DNA from: Paenibacillus aceris
Lineage (GTDB): Bacteria > Bacillota > Bacilli > Paenibacillales > NBRC-103111
Length of the DNA stretch: 64,000 nucleotides
Reading direction: 5' to 3'
Assembly (NCBI RefSeq): GCF_017874035.1
Contig: NZ_JAGGKV010000013.1
Span: 1 to 64,000, forward strand
Shown piece after piece: positions 35,751 to 44,228 of this stretch. The stretch's first letter is position 1. Every line of letters begins with the position of its first letter. A program made the position numbers and the translations under genes. The notes under the pieces are model-generated. The model was not told the DNA's origin and searched no databases. It saw only the letters and a program-made list of their open reading frames with translations.

Positions 35751-36644
35751 ATGACGACCAGAGTTGCTAAGGCGTCGCGGTCTATTCGAGGTGAATTTTG
35801 GGGGCTCTTTTTTATTGCTCCATTTGCAATTTTGTTTCTTATTTTTGAGATTTACCCGATTGTAAACGCCTTCTATCTTAGTTTTTTTGACTACGGACTA
35901 GGGAAGAAGGAATGGATTGGGCTTGGGAACTATGCGGAATTGATGTCAGATCGCGTCTTTTTACGCTCCATCGCCAACACATTCGGTTTTGTTTTCGGTA
36001 CGGTGCCACTGACATTTATTTTTGCCATATTTGCTGCCGTTCTCATTTATGGCAAACATAAGCATATAGCCTCTTTTTTCAGAGGTGCGTTTTACTTGCC
36101 AATCATCACTTCTCAAGTCATTCTTTCCTTGATTTGGGCTTGGATCTACAGCCCCGTGAACGGGATTGCCAACTATGCCTTATCCTTGTTCGGCGCAAAG
36201 CCCGTCATGTGGCTCTCTGATGAGCGCGTTGCCTTGTTAGCGCTGATTCTAGTCGTTGTGACCTTTAACGTGGGACAACCTATTATTTTACTATTAGCCG
36301 CTTTGGGTAACATATCTCCTGAGTACTATGAGGCCGCGGATATCGATGGGGCTTCAGCGCCAAGAAAGTTCTGGCATATTACGCTGCCGCTCTTGAAACC
36401 GACTTCGTTGTATATTCTGGTCATGTCAACGATATGGGCTTTTCAAACCTTTGTCGTTGTACAAATGCTAACGGGCGGCGGACCCAACTACGCCACTTCC
36501 ACGATTATGTTTTTGTTATATGAAACCGCATTCGTGTATGGAAAGCTTGGCGCAGCCTCTGCAATGGGCATCATTATTACTGTCTTGATTTCGATTGTTG
36601 CCGTTGTTCAATTTAAGCTCATGAAGTCAGATATTCAATACTAA
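35751..36644 (+). CDS. Carbohydrate ABC importer permease (CUT1, MalF/UgpA type)
   Basis: 297 residues, six membrane helices. The EAA loop that contacts the ATPase reads EYYEAADIDGASAPRKFWHITLPLLKP near residues 200-226. ATG 35751 follows GGAGGGGTGA. First gene of the permease-permease-binding protein set and the start of the large sialic acid operon. By context, the substrate is a free or modified sialic acid (inference). Confidence 0.92.
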   Translation: MTTRVAKASRSIRGEFWGLFFIAPFAILFLIFEIYPIVNAFYLSFFDYGLGKKEWIGLGNYAELMSDRVFLRSIANTFGFVFGTVPLTFIFAIFAAVLIYGKHKHIASFFRGAFYLPIITSQVILSLIWAWIYSPVNGIANYALSLFGAKPVMWLSDERVALLALILVVVTFNVGQPIILLLAALGNISPEYYEAADIDGASAPRKFWHITLPLLKPTSLYILVMSTIWAFQTFVVVQMLTGGGPNYATSTIMFLLYETAFVYGKLGAASAMGIIITVLISIVAVVQFKLMKSDIQY

Positions 36645-36657
36645 GGGAGGAGTACTC

Positions 36658-37488
36658 ATGGCTAAATCATCTTACTTGATCATGAAGGTATTGGGGAATA
36701 TCCTTCTGTATGTGTCTGCCGCATTGTTTATCTTTCCGCTGTATTGGATGGTTACCGGCGCTTTTAAGAACCAGTCTTCAAGTGTGAAAATCCCCCCTGA
36801 CTGGATTCCTACAAAAATAACAATGGCGAACTTCTACAATCTGATCAATGACGGTTCCATATTTTATTGGCTATATAATAGCGGTTTCGTTTCCGTTGTT
36901 GCCACAGTTGGCGTTGTCCTCATTGCATCGATGGCTGGTTATGCGCTAACCAAACGGAAGTTCAAAGGCTCCGAATTTTTCTTTAGTGCCGTCTTAATTG
37001 CAATGTTCATTCCCAGACAAATTACACTTGTCCCTTTATTTACGATGATGCGGGACCTTGGTCTTGTGAACAATTTGGCAAGCGCCATTTTGCCTGTGTT
37101 GACCATTCCGTTTGCGGTGTTCATGATGAAGCAATTCAGCGAATCCGTGCCGACCGAACTGCTGGAAGCCGGAAGAATCGATGGCTGCTCTGAAATCGGA
37201 TTGTTTTTCAAACTGTTCTTTCCGATCATTAAACCTGCAATTGGTGCGCTTGCGATCTTTACATTTACGTATGCCTGGAACGATTACCTCTGGCAGCTGA
37301 TTATGCTCAGCGATAAGACCAAAATGACGATAAATGTGGGTATCTCAACACTCGTATCGGAATATGTGGCCAATTATGGGCTGCAAATGGCTGCCGCTTC
37401 CCTTGGTTTTATACCGGTATTCTTAATTTTCATCAGTTTTCAGAAATATTTCGTTAAAGGCATCACACTTGGCGGTGTAAAGGGCTAA
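36658..37488 (+). CDS. Carbohydrate ABC importer permease (CUT1, MalG/UgpE type)
   Basis: 276 residues, six membrane helices, partner of the preceding permease. EAA loop ELLEAGRIDGCSEIGLFFKLFFPIIKP at ~163-189 and the C-terminal FQKYFVKGITLGGVKG typical of the family. Starts 13 bases after its partner with a GGGAGGAG ribosome site. No ATPase gene follows; a shared MsmX-like ATPase elsewhere would energise it. Confidence 0.92.
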   Translation: MAKSSYLIMKVLGNILLYVSAALFIFPLYWMVTGAFKNQSSSVKIPPDWIPTKITMANFYNLINDGSIFYWLYNSGFVSVVATVGVVLIASMAGYALTKRKFKGSEFFFSAVLIAMFIPRQITLVPLFTMMRDLGLVNNLASAILPVLTIPFAVFMMKQFSESVPTELLEAGRIDGCSEIGLFFKLFFPIIKPAIGALAIFTFTYAWNDYLWQLIMLSDKTKMTINVGISTLVSEYVANYGLQMAAASLGFIPVFLIFISFQKYFVKGITLGGVKG

Positions 37489-37599
37489 ATTCCAATTTGC
37501 CCCTTTGATACTACTTTAGGAGGTGAGCCTTCGCCCAATCGAGTAAGATGATTGTTTTACGGTTTCCGATTTGATGAATTAAAAATTGGAGGGGTTTAC

Positions 37600-38928
37600 A
37601 TGAAAAAGCTTGCCATTACTTTGTTGACTTCCGCGTTAGTAGTAACAGCTGCCGCGGGATGCGCCAAAACAGACGAGAAAAAAAATGCGGGCAATGCGCC
37701 GGCAGCGACAACGGCTTCGAAAGAGAAAGTAGAGCTTACTTGGTGGGTTGATGCACGCGGTGATGTGAAGCAAGTCTATGATGATATCAAAGCAGGATTT
37801 GAAAAAGCGAATCCAAATGTGAAAATTAACATGGTTGTAACACCGGACGACAAAATCAATGAACGAATCAGCGTCGCCGCCAATACGAACGAAGTGCCTG
37901 ACATTCAACAAGGTTCATTCTTCTGGCCATTGTCTTATGCCAAAAAAGGATTGCTGGTTCCGCTTGACGATATTATCGACAAACAAGATTTCGAAGAAAA
38001 AACATTGAAATCCGTTTCGGTTGACAACAAGGTCTATATTTATCCAAACAGCACGGTAGCAATCGGTCTATTAGTTAATAAAGATTTATTCAAAGCAAAA
38101 GGTGCGCTAGATCTGCTCCCTCAAAACATGCAGCCGTGGTCTTCCGAACAGTTTTTAAAAGCGGCAAAGGCAGTGACGGATCCGTCGAAGCAAACTTACG
38201 GTTACGGACTTTATGCAGGGGATTCCGGCGGTGACCAAGGAACTCATTCTATTCTATGGGGTTTTGGCGCAAAAACGTGGAATGAAGACGATACCAAGGC
38301 AACTCTCAACTCTCCGGAAGGCGTTAAGGGGCTTGAATTCTTGACCAAGCTGACGGATGAGGGCGTGGTTCCGCCAGGCGCTGCCGGCCTAAAAGCGACT
38401 GCGGTATTCAACGATATGTTCGTTCAAGGCAAGCTTGGAATGGCGTTTGGTAATATCGGGAATTTACCGACGTTGAACAAGGCGTTCGCTGAAGGAAATG
38501 CCAAGAAATTCGATGTCGATATCGTTCCTTTCCCTTCGGTGGACGGAAAATCTTCAAACACGGTATTGTTCGGTTATGGAACTTGGATGTGGAATACGAA
38601 GAATGAAGTGAAAATGAAATGGGCAAAAGAGTTTGTGAAATTTGCGAACAACCCGGAAAACATGGGCAAGATGACCCAGGCTGAATCTGTCATTGTAGCG
38701 CGCAAATCGCTTGCGAAAAGTTATGAGGCAGGCACAATGAAAAGCAAAACCATCGAGTTGTTCAAATACGCTGGAGACATCGGTGTGTCCGTTCCAGGAT
38801 ATCCGCAAACTCGCGCTGCTTTCTACCCTGAGGTCCAGGCCGCATTGACGAAGGCCAAAACGGCTCAGCAAGCATTGGACGACTGGGTGAAGAAGTCAAA
38901 CGATATTATTGCAGCTTCGTCTAAATAG
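37600..38928 (+). CDS. Extracellular carbohydrate-binding lipoprotein of the first importer
   Basis: 442 residues. Lipoprotein signal MKKLAITLLTS...TAAAGC with the lipidated Cys at ~21, then a family 1 solute-binding fold (LTWWVDARGD..., FEKANPNVKINMVV, later NTVLFGYGTWMWNTKNE). Captures the sugar outside the membrane. Unusually it is last in its transporter set. TTGGAGGGG lies six bases before the ATG; the frame open upstream to 37552 is not used. A 14-bp hairpin follows the gene. Confidence 0.92.
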   Translation: MKKLAITLLTSALVVTAAAGCAKTDEKKNAGNAPAATTASKEKVELTWWVDARGDVKQVYDDIKAGFEKANPNVKINMVVTPDDKINERISVAANTNEVPDIQQGSFFWPLSYAKKGLLVPLDDIIDKQDFEEKTLKSVSVDNKVYIYPNSTVAIGLLVNKDLFKAKGALDLLPQNMQPWSSEQFLKAAKAVTDPSKQTYGYGLYAGDSGGDQGTHSILWGFGAKTWNEDDTKATLNSPEGVKGLEFLTKLTDEGVVPPGAAGLKATAVFNDMFVQGKLGMAFGNIGNLPTLNKAFAEGNAKKFDVDIVPFPSVDGKSSNTVLFGYGTWMWNTKNEVKMKWAKEFVKFANNPENMGKMTQAESVIVARKSLAKSYEAGTMKSKTIELFKYAGDIGVSVPGYPQTRAAFYPEVQAALTKAKTAQQALDDWVKKSNDIIAASSK

Positions 38929-38944
38929 ATCTTTCAATAAGTGA

Positions 38945-38983
38945 AAATACGTTTCCGGGGTTCGTATCACCGGAAACGTATTT
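38945..38983 (+). promoter_or_regulatory. Strong intercistronic hairpin between the binding protein and nanA
   Basis: Fourteen-base perfect stem AAATACGTTTCCGG / CCGGAAACGTATTT with an 11-base loop. There is no T-run after it (TTTCATTC), so it looks like a 3' mRNA stabiliser or attenuating element that would raise the binding-protein transcript over the downstream genes rather than a full terminator. Confidence 0.6.
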
Positions 38984-39017
38984 CATTCAAGACAAAATCA
39001 AAGGAGAATGAACAAAC

Positions 39018-39935
39018 ATGAAAACTTATGACTTAGATCGATTCAAAGGTATAACAGTTGCTATGTATTCTTGCTATGACGAGAAAGGCGAAGTCAGCAA
39101 AGAGGCGGCTAAAAAATTAGCTCGTCACTACGCCAATATTGGTGTAAATGGTTTATACGTGGGAGGTAGTTCCGGGGAAGGGATGCTTCAAAACGTCGAG
39201 GAACGGAAGCAAACGCTTGAGGCGGTTATGGAGGAAGTTGGCCAAGAAATGACGATCATCGCGCATGTTGGTGCACCTTCCACCCGAGATAGCGTCGAGC
39301 TATCCAAACATGCTGAGCAAGTAGGCGCTCATGCGATATCGGCCGTACCGTCGATTTATTACCGTTTGTCACCGCAAAGCGTTGAACATCACTGGCAACA
39401 GATGATTGACAGCACCTCGCTGCCGTTCATTATTTATCATATTCCCCAAACGACAGGGTTTCAATTGTCGAAAGCTTTACTTACGAAAATGGCAGCACAA
39501 GACAAAGTCATCGGTGTGAAAATATCTGCCGAAAGCACATTTGAATTGCAGCAGTTTAAAGCGGCCGGAGGAGATGATTTCCTTGTCTTTAACGGTCCGG
39601 ACGAGCAGTATTTGGCAGGCCGCAGCATTGGCGCGGATGGCGGTATCGGCGGCACATATGGCGTTATGCCAGAGTTATTTATGAAAATTGAAAAGTGCTA
39701 TGTCGAGGGTAAAGCGGAAGAAGCCCGCAAATGGCAGTTTATTGTGAATGATCTGATTGCGGAATTGCTATCCTTCCCGTCCTTGTATGGTGCTTGTAAA
39801 GAGATTCTGAAGCTGCGCGGATTGAACACCGGCGAAGCTAGATTGCCGTTCTTGCCGGTTCCAGAGGCAGAAATGGGCCGTTTAGAAAGAATTAACGAGA
39901 AAATCATGACATATATAAATCAAGCTCAAGTCTAA
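39018..39935 (+). CDS. nanA: N-acetylneuraminate lyase
   Basis: 305-residue class I aldolase of the DapA/NanA family that splits Neu5Ac into ManNAc and pyruvate. Schiff-base Lys168 in VIGVKIS; the carboxylate-binding GGSSGEGML motif near residues 48-56 is the NanA version of the GTTGE motif, and the catalytic Tyr is in IIYHIPQTTGF. The identity is supported by the following nanE and nanK genes. AAGGAG precedes the start. Confidence 0.92.
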   Translation: MKTYDLDRFKGITVAMYSCYDEKGEVSKEAAKKLARHYANIGVNGLYVGGSSGEGMLQNVEERKQTLEAVMEEVGQEMTIIAHVGAPSTRDSVELSKHAEQVGAHAISAVPSIYYRLSPQSVEHHWQQMIDSTSLPFIIYHIPQTTGFQLSKALLTKMAAQDKVIGVKISAESTFELQQFKAAGGDDFLVFNGPDEQYLAGRSIGADGGIGGTYGVMPELFMKIEKCYVEGKAEEARKWQFIVNDLIAELLSFPSLYGACKEILKLRGLNTGEARLPFLPVPEAEMGRLERINEKIMTYINQAQV

Positions 39936-39963
39936 TTCATTTTTGGGAGAGGAAGGATTACAC

Positions 39964-40668
39964 ATGAGTGGAATGAGCAGCATTTTTCCGAAAAAGGGTT
40001 TAATTGTTTCATGTCAGGCACTTGCTGATGAACCTTTGCACAGCGGCGATACGATGACGAAAATGGCAAGAGCCGCGGTTCAATCCGGAGCGATTGGCAT
40101 TCGCACGAATGGTGTATTTGATATTCTGTGCATTAAACAAGAAGTTGATGTGCCTGTGATCGGACTCATCAAGAGAGATATACCGGGATCGGATATTTTT
40201 ATTACACCGACCCTTACAGAGGTAAAAGCCATCATATCGGCTGGGGCGGATATTGTCGCATTGGATGTCACGGACCGCGAAGGACGGCTGGAGGCTGTGA
40301 AGCCGCTGATTGCTTATGCCCACGAGCATGGAGTTGCTGTTATGGCCGATGTCTCCACGCTGGAGGAAGGGTTGGCCGCGGAGAAACTGGGCGTAGATTT
40401 AATCGGTACGACTTTGTCGGGTTATACGCCTTACAGCCGGCAGCAAGATGAGCCTGATTTCGAGTTGTTGTCTCAATTGTGTGCGTCCGTTCAGGTTCCC
40501 GTCGTTGCGGAAGGTCGCATATGGACGCCGGAGGATGCGGCTAAGGCGATGAAAGCCGGGGTTCCATACGTAGTCGTCGGAAGTGCGATTACCCGTCCGC
40601 AGCTGATTACTTCCCGATATGTGAATGCCCTGCGCAATGTCATTGACTCCGGGGAAGTGAAACGATGA
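39964..40668 (+). CDS. nanE: N-acetylmannosamine-6-phosphate 2-epimerase
   Basis: 234-residue TIM barrel converting ManNAc-6-P to GlcNAc-6-P. Recognised by LIVSCQALADEPLHS, IGLIKRDIPGSDIFITPT with the catalytic Lys, ADIVALDVTDR, and the phosphate-binding VVAEGRIWTPEDA and VVVGSAITRP motifs. ATG 39964 follows AGGAAGG; the frame open from 39943 is not used. Its stop overlaps the nanK start by four bases. Confidence 0.94.
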   Translation: MSGMSSIFPKKGLIVSCQALADEPLHSGDTMTKMARAAVQSGAIGIRTNGVFDILCIKQEVDVPVIGLIKRDIPGSDIFITPTLTEVKAIISAGADIVALDVTDREGRLEAVKPLIAYAHEHGVAVMADVSTLEEGLAAEKLGVDLIGTTLSGYTPYSRQQDEPDFELLSQLCASVQVPVVAEGRIWTPEDAAKAMKAGVPYVVVGSAITRPQLITSRYVNALRNVIDSGEVKR

Positions 40669-41645
40669 AATCCGGATGGTATGACGCTCAATCCGCTTAT
40701 GCGATTGGTGTGGACATCGGCGGTACCAAAATCAATGCGGGCATCGTTAGTGAGTCGGGAGAAGTCCTTCATTCGATAAGCCTCAGCACCTTAGCTGGAC
40801 AAACGCATACGGGCAATCGGGCAATGGAAGCCGTTCAAAGTTTGCTGAAGAAAGTGGTGCTGGAGCAGCCGGATTTTCGGGTACGGGGCATCGGTGTCGG
40901 AAGCGCGGGGCAGATTGAATGGACGAGCGGTCAAATTCGATTTTCCTCCGACCTTATACCGGGTTACCAAGGTACGCAGCTTAAGAGGTTAATGGAGGAA
41001 AGATTTCATCTGCCCGTGCACGTCGATAACGATGTGAATGTACTCGCTCTCACGGAAAAACGGTTTGGAGCGGGAAAGGGAATCGATCATTTTATATGCC
41101 TTGCTCTCGGAACCGGGGTAGGGGGAGCCATCGTAGTTGAAGGTCGCCTAGTGCATGGTGCATGGGGCGGAGCAGGTGAGATTGGCCATATGTCCGTTAA
41201 TTTTCAAGGTCCCTTATGCATCTGCGGAGGGAAAGGCTGTCTGGAGCAATACGCATCTGGGACCAGTATCGCCAGAAGGATGAGAGAGAAGCTGGTCTCA
41301 GAAGGGCTTCCTGCGGAGGATGTGGATACGCGCGAAGTTTTTGCCCGGTGGCATGCTGGCGAACCGCTGGCTAGTACGATCATGGAAGAGACGATAGCCG
41401 CTCTAGGCACAGGTATCGCATCGTTGATTCACACATTTAATCCGGGGCTGATTGTCATCGGCGGCGGCGTTGCAGAAGCGGGTGAGCTCCTGTTTGACCG
41501 GCTGCGTCAAGAAGTTCGCAGTCGAACGATGGCTTCTATGTTGGATGCCGTTCGCATCGAGCCGGCTTATAAAGGCAATTGGAGCGGCATGATCGGCGCG
41601 GCTTTGCAAATCTGGGAATACGCAGATAAAGGGGTGCAGCTGTGA
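40665..41645 (+). CDS. nanK: ROK-family N-acetylmannosamine kinase
   Basis: 326 residues. Phosphate-1 motif GVDIGGTKINAG at ~16, catalytic Asp in VDNDVNVLAL, GTGVGGAIV phosphate-2 motif, and the ROK zinc cysteine cluster CICGGKGCLEQYASG near residue 187. Phosphorylates ManNAc at O6 ahead of NanE. Assigned to ManNAc rather than glucose because of position between nanE and yhcH. ATGA overlap with nanE and GTGA overlap with the next gene indicate one tightly coupled operon. Confidence 0.9.
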   Translation: MKSGWYDAQSAYAIGVDIGGTKINAGIVSESGEVLHSISLSTLAGQTHTGNRAMEAVQSLLKKVVLEQPDFRVRGIGVGSAGQIEWTSGQIRFSSDLIPGYQGTQLKRLMEERFHLPVHVDNDVNVLALTEKRFGAGKGIDHFICLALGTGVGGAIVVEGRLVHGAWGGAGEIGHMSVNFQGPLCICGGKGCLEQYASGTSIARRMREKLVSEGLPAEDVDTREVFARWHAGEPLASTIMEETIAALGTGIASLIHTFNPGLIVIGGGVAEAGELLFDRLRQEVRSRTMASMLDAVRIEPAYKGNWSGMIGAALQIWEYADKGVQL

Positions 41646-42127
41646 TTATAGGAAATAAGGAAAATTGGAGCAAGGAACGCCAGTTTGTCCATCCGGTGCT
41701 AAGGACAATCATGGATGAGGTACAAAACGTGGACTTCTCTAAGATGGATAATGGCAAGTATACGTTACAAGGCGATGATATTTACTATACGGTCATGGAG
41801 CTGAATGCAAGGGACATGCAAGAAACCCGGGCAGAGAAGCATGGCGCGTATATCGATATTCACTATTTGTTAGACGGTAAAGAAACGATCGGTTGGGCGG
41901 GAGAATCCTCTAATCTTACCGTGGTTGAAAGCAGCATAGAGAATGATTATAGCTTGTACGATTCCGCTGCCGGGGAACAGTTCCTAGAGCTTACTCCAGG
42001 CATGTACGCTGTCTTCTATCCGCATGATGTTCATAGGCCCGGCCTGAGGGGAAAAGACGACCCGGCTCCTTCCCGCATACGGAAAGCTGTCGTGAAAGTT
42101 AACAAAGACCTTTTCATAGGAGGATAG
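41642..42127 (+). CDS. yhcH: YhcH/YjgK/YiaL (NanQ-type) sialic acid anomerase-like protein
   Basis: 161 residues of the YhcH/YjgK/YiaL cupin family, with metal-binding residues in EKHGAYIDIHYLLDG and YPHDVHRPG. In Escherichia coli the homologue next to nanATEK (NanQ) speeds the isomerisation of sialic acid from the anomer delivered by transport. Starts at GTG 41642, overlapping the nanK stop by four bases. The position supports the same job here. Confidence 0.88.
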   Translation: MIIGNKENWSKERQFVHPVLRTIMDEVQNVDFSKMDNGKYTLQGDDIYYTVMELNARDMQETRAEKHGAYIDIHYLLDGKETIGWAGESSNLTVVESSIENDYSLYDSAAGEQFLELTPGMYAVFYPHDVHRPGLRGKDDPAPSRIRKAVVKVNKDLFIGG

Positions 42128-42133
42128 TCCAGG

Positions 42134-43096
42134 ATGCCGGTCATTGATTTGTCGTTGGAGCAGTTGAAAACCTATGAAGGGTGTAATCCGAGGCCGATCG
42201 ATTTTGACGCCTATTGGGATCAAGCACTTCAGGAGATGCAGGCAGTTGATCCCAGTGTGGAACTGATTCCGGCTGAGTTCCAAGTGCCTTCTGCAGAATG
42301 CTTTCATTTGTATTTTACAGGAGTAAACGGAGCGCGCATTCACGCCAAATATGTGCGGCCCAAAGCTACTGTAGGACAGCATCCGGCTGTCCTGCAGTTT
42401 CATGGCTATTCCGGCTGTAGCGGGGATTGGTCGGAGATGTTGGCGTACACAGCGCTTGGCTGTTCAACCGCATGGCTTGACGTTCGCGGCCAAGGGGGGT
42501 TATCCGAAGATAGAGGCGGTGTCGTCGGCAATACGCTGCGAGGTCATATCATCCGCGGATTGCAGGATCATGACCCGCACAAGCTGTTCTTCCGTCATGT
42601 GTTTTTGGATACGGCCCAACTAGCCTCCATCGTCATGAACTTTCCGGAAGTGGATGCGAACCGGGTTGGTGCAACAGGTTGGTCGCAAGGAGGCGCGCTT
42701 GCGATAGCCTGTGCGGCGCTTGAGCCGAGAGTTCGCAAAGTGGCCTCGGTTTATCCCTTCTTGAGCGATTATAAGAGAGTATGGGAAATGGACTTAGCGA
42801 AGGATGCGTATTGGGAGCTTCAGAATTTCTTCCGTTATTTCGATCCCCAGCATCTTCGAGAGGAAGAGTGGTTTACCAAATTGGGTTATATCGATATTCA
42901 AAATTTAGCACCGCGGATTCAAGCAGACGCATTGATCGGTGTCGGTCTGATGGATACCGTTTGTCCGCCGTCTTCGCAATTTGCTGCAATCAATAAAATG
43001 AAAACATCGGTCAAGCTTGAAATTTATCCGGATTTCGGTCATGAACCGATTCCCGGCATGAAGGATCAGATCCTGCAATTTATGGCCCGTTTGTAG
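42134..43096 (+). CDS. Acetylxylan esterase-family (CE7) acetyl esterase
   Basis: 320-residue alpha/beta hydrolase of the acetyl xylan esterase/cephalosporin C deacetylase family. Nucleophile elbow GWSQGG (Ser) near residue 185, the RGQGG oxyanion segment near 120, and the terminal catalytic Asp/His in VGLMDTVCPPS and FGHEPI. CE7 enzymes are cytoplasmic and remove acetyl groups from small sugars. Inside this operon the natural suggestion is removal of O-acetyl groups from sialic acids, which NanA handles poorly (inference). AGGAGG upstream. Confidence 0.88.
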   Translation: MPVIDLSLEQLKTYEGCNPRPIDFDAYWDQALQEMQAVDPSVELIPAEFQVPSAECFHLYFTGVNGARIHAKYVRPKATVGQHPAVLQFHGYSGCSGDWSEMLAYTALGCSTAWLDVRGQGGLSEDRGGVVGNTLRGHIIRGLQDHDPHKLFFRHVFLDTAQLASIVMNFPEVDANRVGATGWSQGGALAIACAALEPRVRKVASVYPFLSDYKRVWEMDLAKDAYWELQNFFRYFDPQHLREEEWFTKLGYIDIQNLAPRIQADALIGVGLMDTVCPPSSQFAAINKMKTSVKLEIYPDFGHEPIPGMKDQILQFMARL

Positions 43097-43120
43097 AACA
43101 TGGCAGAGGAGCTTAATGAG

Positions 43121-44206
43121 ATGAAGAGCGTGCGTTTTGGGGTAGTGGGCAGTGGATATTTCGGCGGGGAGCTGGCCAGGACGTTAAATCGGCTTGAAGG
43201 CTCAAGCGTCGTTGCCGTTCATGGGGGCAGTCGAGCCGCGCTGTTGGCGGAGGAGCTGCATTGTGAAGCGATCGAAAGCCTGGAAAACTTGGTGCAGCGT
43301 GACGATATCGATGCGATTATCGTGGCATCCCCGAGCCATGCTCATAAAGAACCGGTCATGCTAGCAGCCAAACATGGCAAGCATGTGTTTTGTGAAAAAC
43401 CGATTGCTCTTACATTGAGCGATTGTGAAGAGATGGTCAAGGCATGCAGGTCGGCGGGCGTTGTATTTATGGCGGGGCATATCATGCATTTTATGAACGG
43501 CGTCAACCAAGTCAAAGCTTGGATTGCCAGCGGCAAGATTGGCCGACCGCTCGTCTGCCATTCCGAACGGACCGGCTGGGAGGACAAGCAAGCCAGCGTC
43601 AGCTGGAAGAAAAACAATGCCACCTCAGGAGGGCATCTATTTCACCACATTCATGAGCTTGATTTCTTGCAAGCCATAATGGGACCGGCGGTTTCGGTTT
43701 GCATGGCAGGGGGCAACCTGGCGCATCAGGGAGAAGGCTTCGGTGATGAAGAAGACGTCCTGCTCCTGACATTAGTGTTCGCAGACGGTACGCTCGGTAC
43801 GATGCAATACGGCTCGGGATTTCGTTGGGGCGAGCATTTCGTCAAGATCAACGGAACCGAAGGTGCGATCCTGCTAGATTTGAAGCAGTCGAAAGTTGAA
43901 TTGAATCAAAACGGACGTATCATCAGCTGTCATCTAAACGACTCCGCCAAAGAAGATATGGAACGCGCGCGGTCCTATCAAAACGTCGACGGAGCAGTCG
44001 CTTACGGGACAGCCGCTTCCAGGATGCCGGGCTGGTTAGCTACTCTGATCGAGAAGGAAATGTCCGCTTTCCGGGATGCCGTAAATGGAATACCTGTAGG
44101 TGAAAGTGTGCAAATGCTGTTTGACGGGACGGCCGCCACAACGTCCATTGCCACCGCTGAAGCCGCTATGACCTCTCTCCGTGAGAAGAAGTGGATCAGC
44201 CTATAA
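43121..44206 (+). CDS. Gfo/Idh/MocA-family oxidoreductase, sialic acid island copy 1
   Basis: 361 residues. Rossmann motif GVVGSGYFGGELAR at 6-19, catalytic Lys in CEKPIALTLSDCEEM, and GGHLFHHIHELDFLQAIMG in the C domain. ATG 43121 is preferred to 43100: AGAGGAG lies nine bases upstream, and the paralogue starts at the matching position. In Ruminococcus gnavus NanOx and E. coli NanY a Gfo/Idh enzyme turns 2,7-anhydro-Neu5Ac into Neu5Ac by an NAD-dependent redox cycle; this may be its counterpart (inference). Confidence 0.88.
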   Translation: MKSVRFGVVGSGYFGGELARTLNRLEGSSVVAVHGGSRAALLAEELHCEAIESLENLVQRDDIDAIIVASPSHAHKEPVMLAAKHGKHVFCEKPIALTLSDCEEMVKACRSAGVVFMAGHIMHFMNGVNQVKAWIASGKIGRPLVCHSERTGWEDKQASVSWKKNNATSGGHLFHHIHELDFLQAIMGPAVSVCMAGGNLAHQGEGFGDEEDVLLLTLVFADGTLGTMQYGSGFRWGEHFVKINGTEGAILLDLKQSKVELNQNGRIISCHLNDSAKEDMERARSYQNVDGAVAYGTAASRMPGWLATLIEKEMSAFRDAVNGIPVGESVQMLFDGTAATTSIATAEAAMTSLREKKWISL

Positions 44207-44228
44207 TGGAGCGAAGGAGCGGGATGCA

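Noticed and set aside
37488..37599. Short leader peptide after AGGAGG at about 37522
   Set aside because: The candidate start directly abuts the ribosome site and the frame has only seven codons, so support is too weak.
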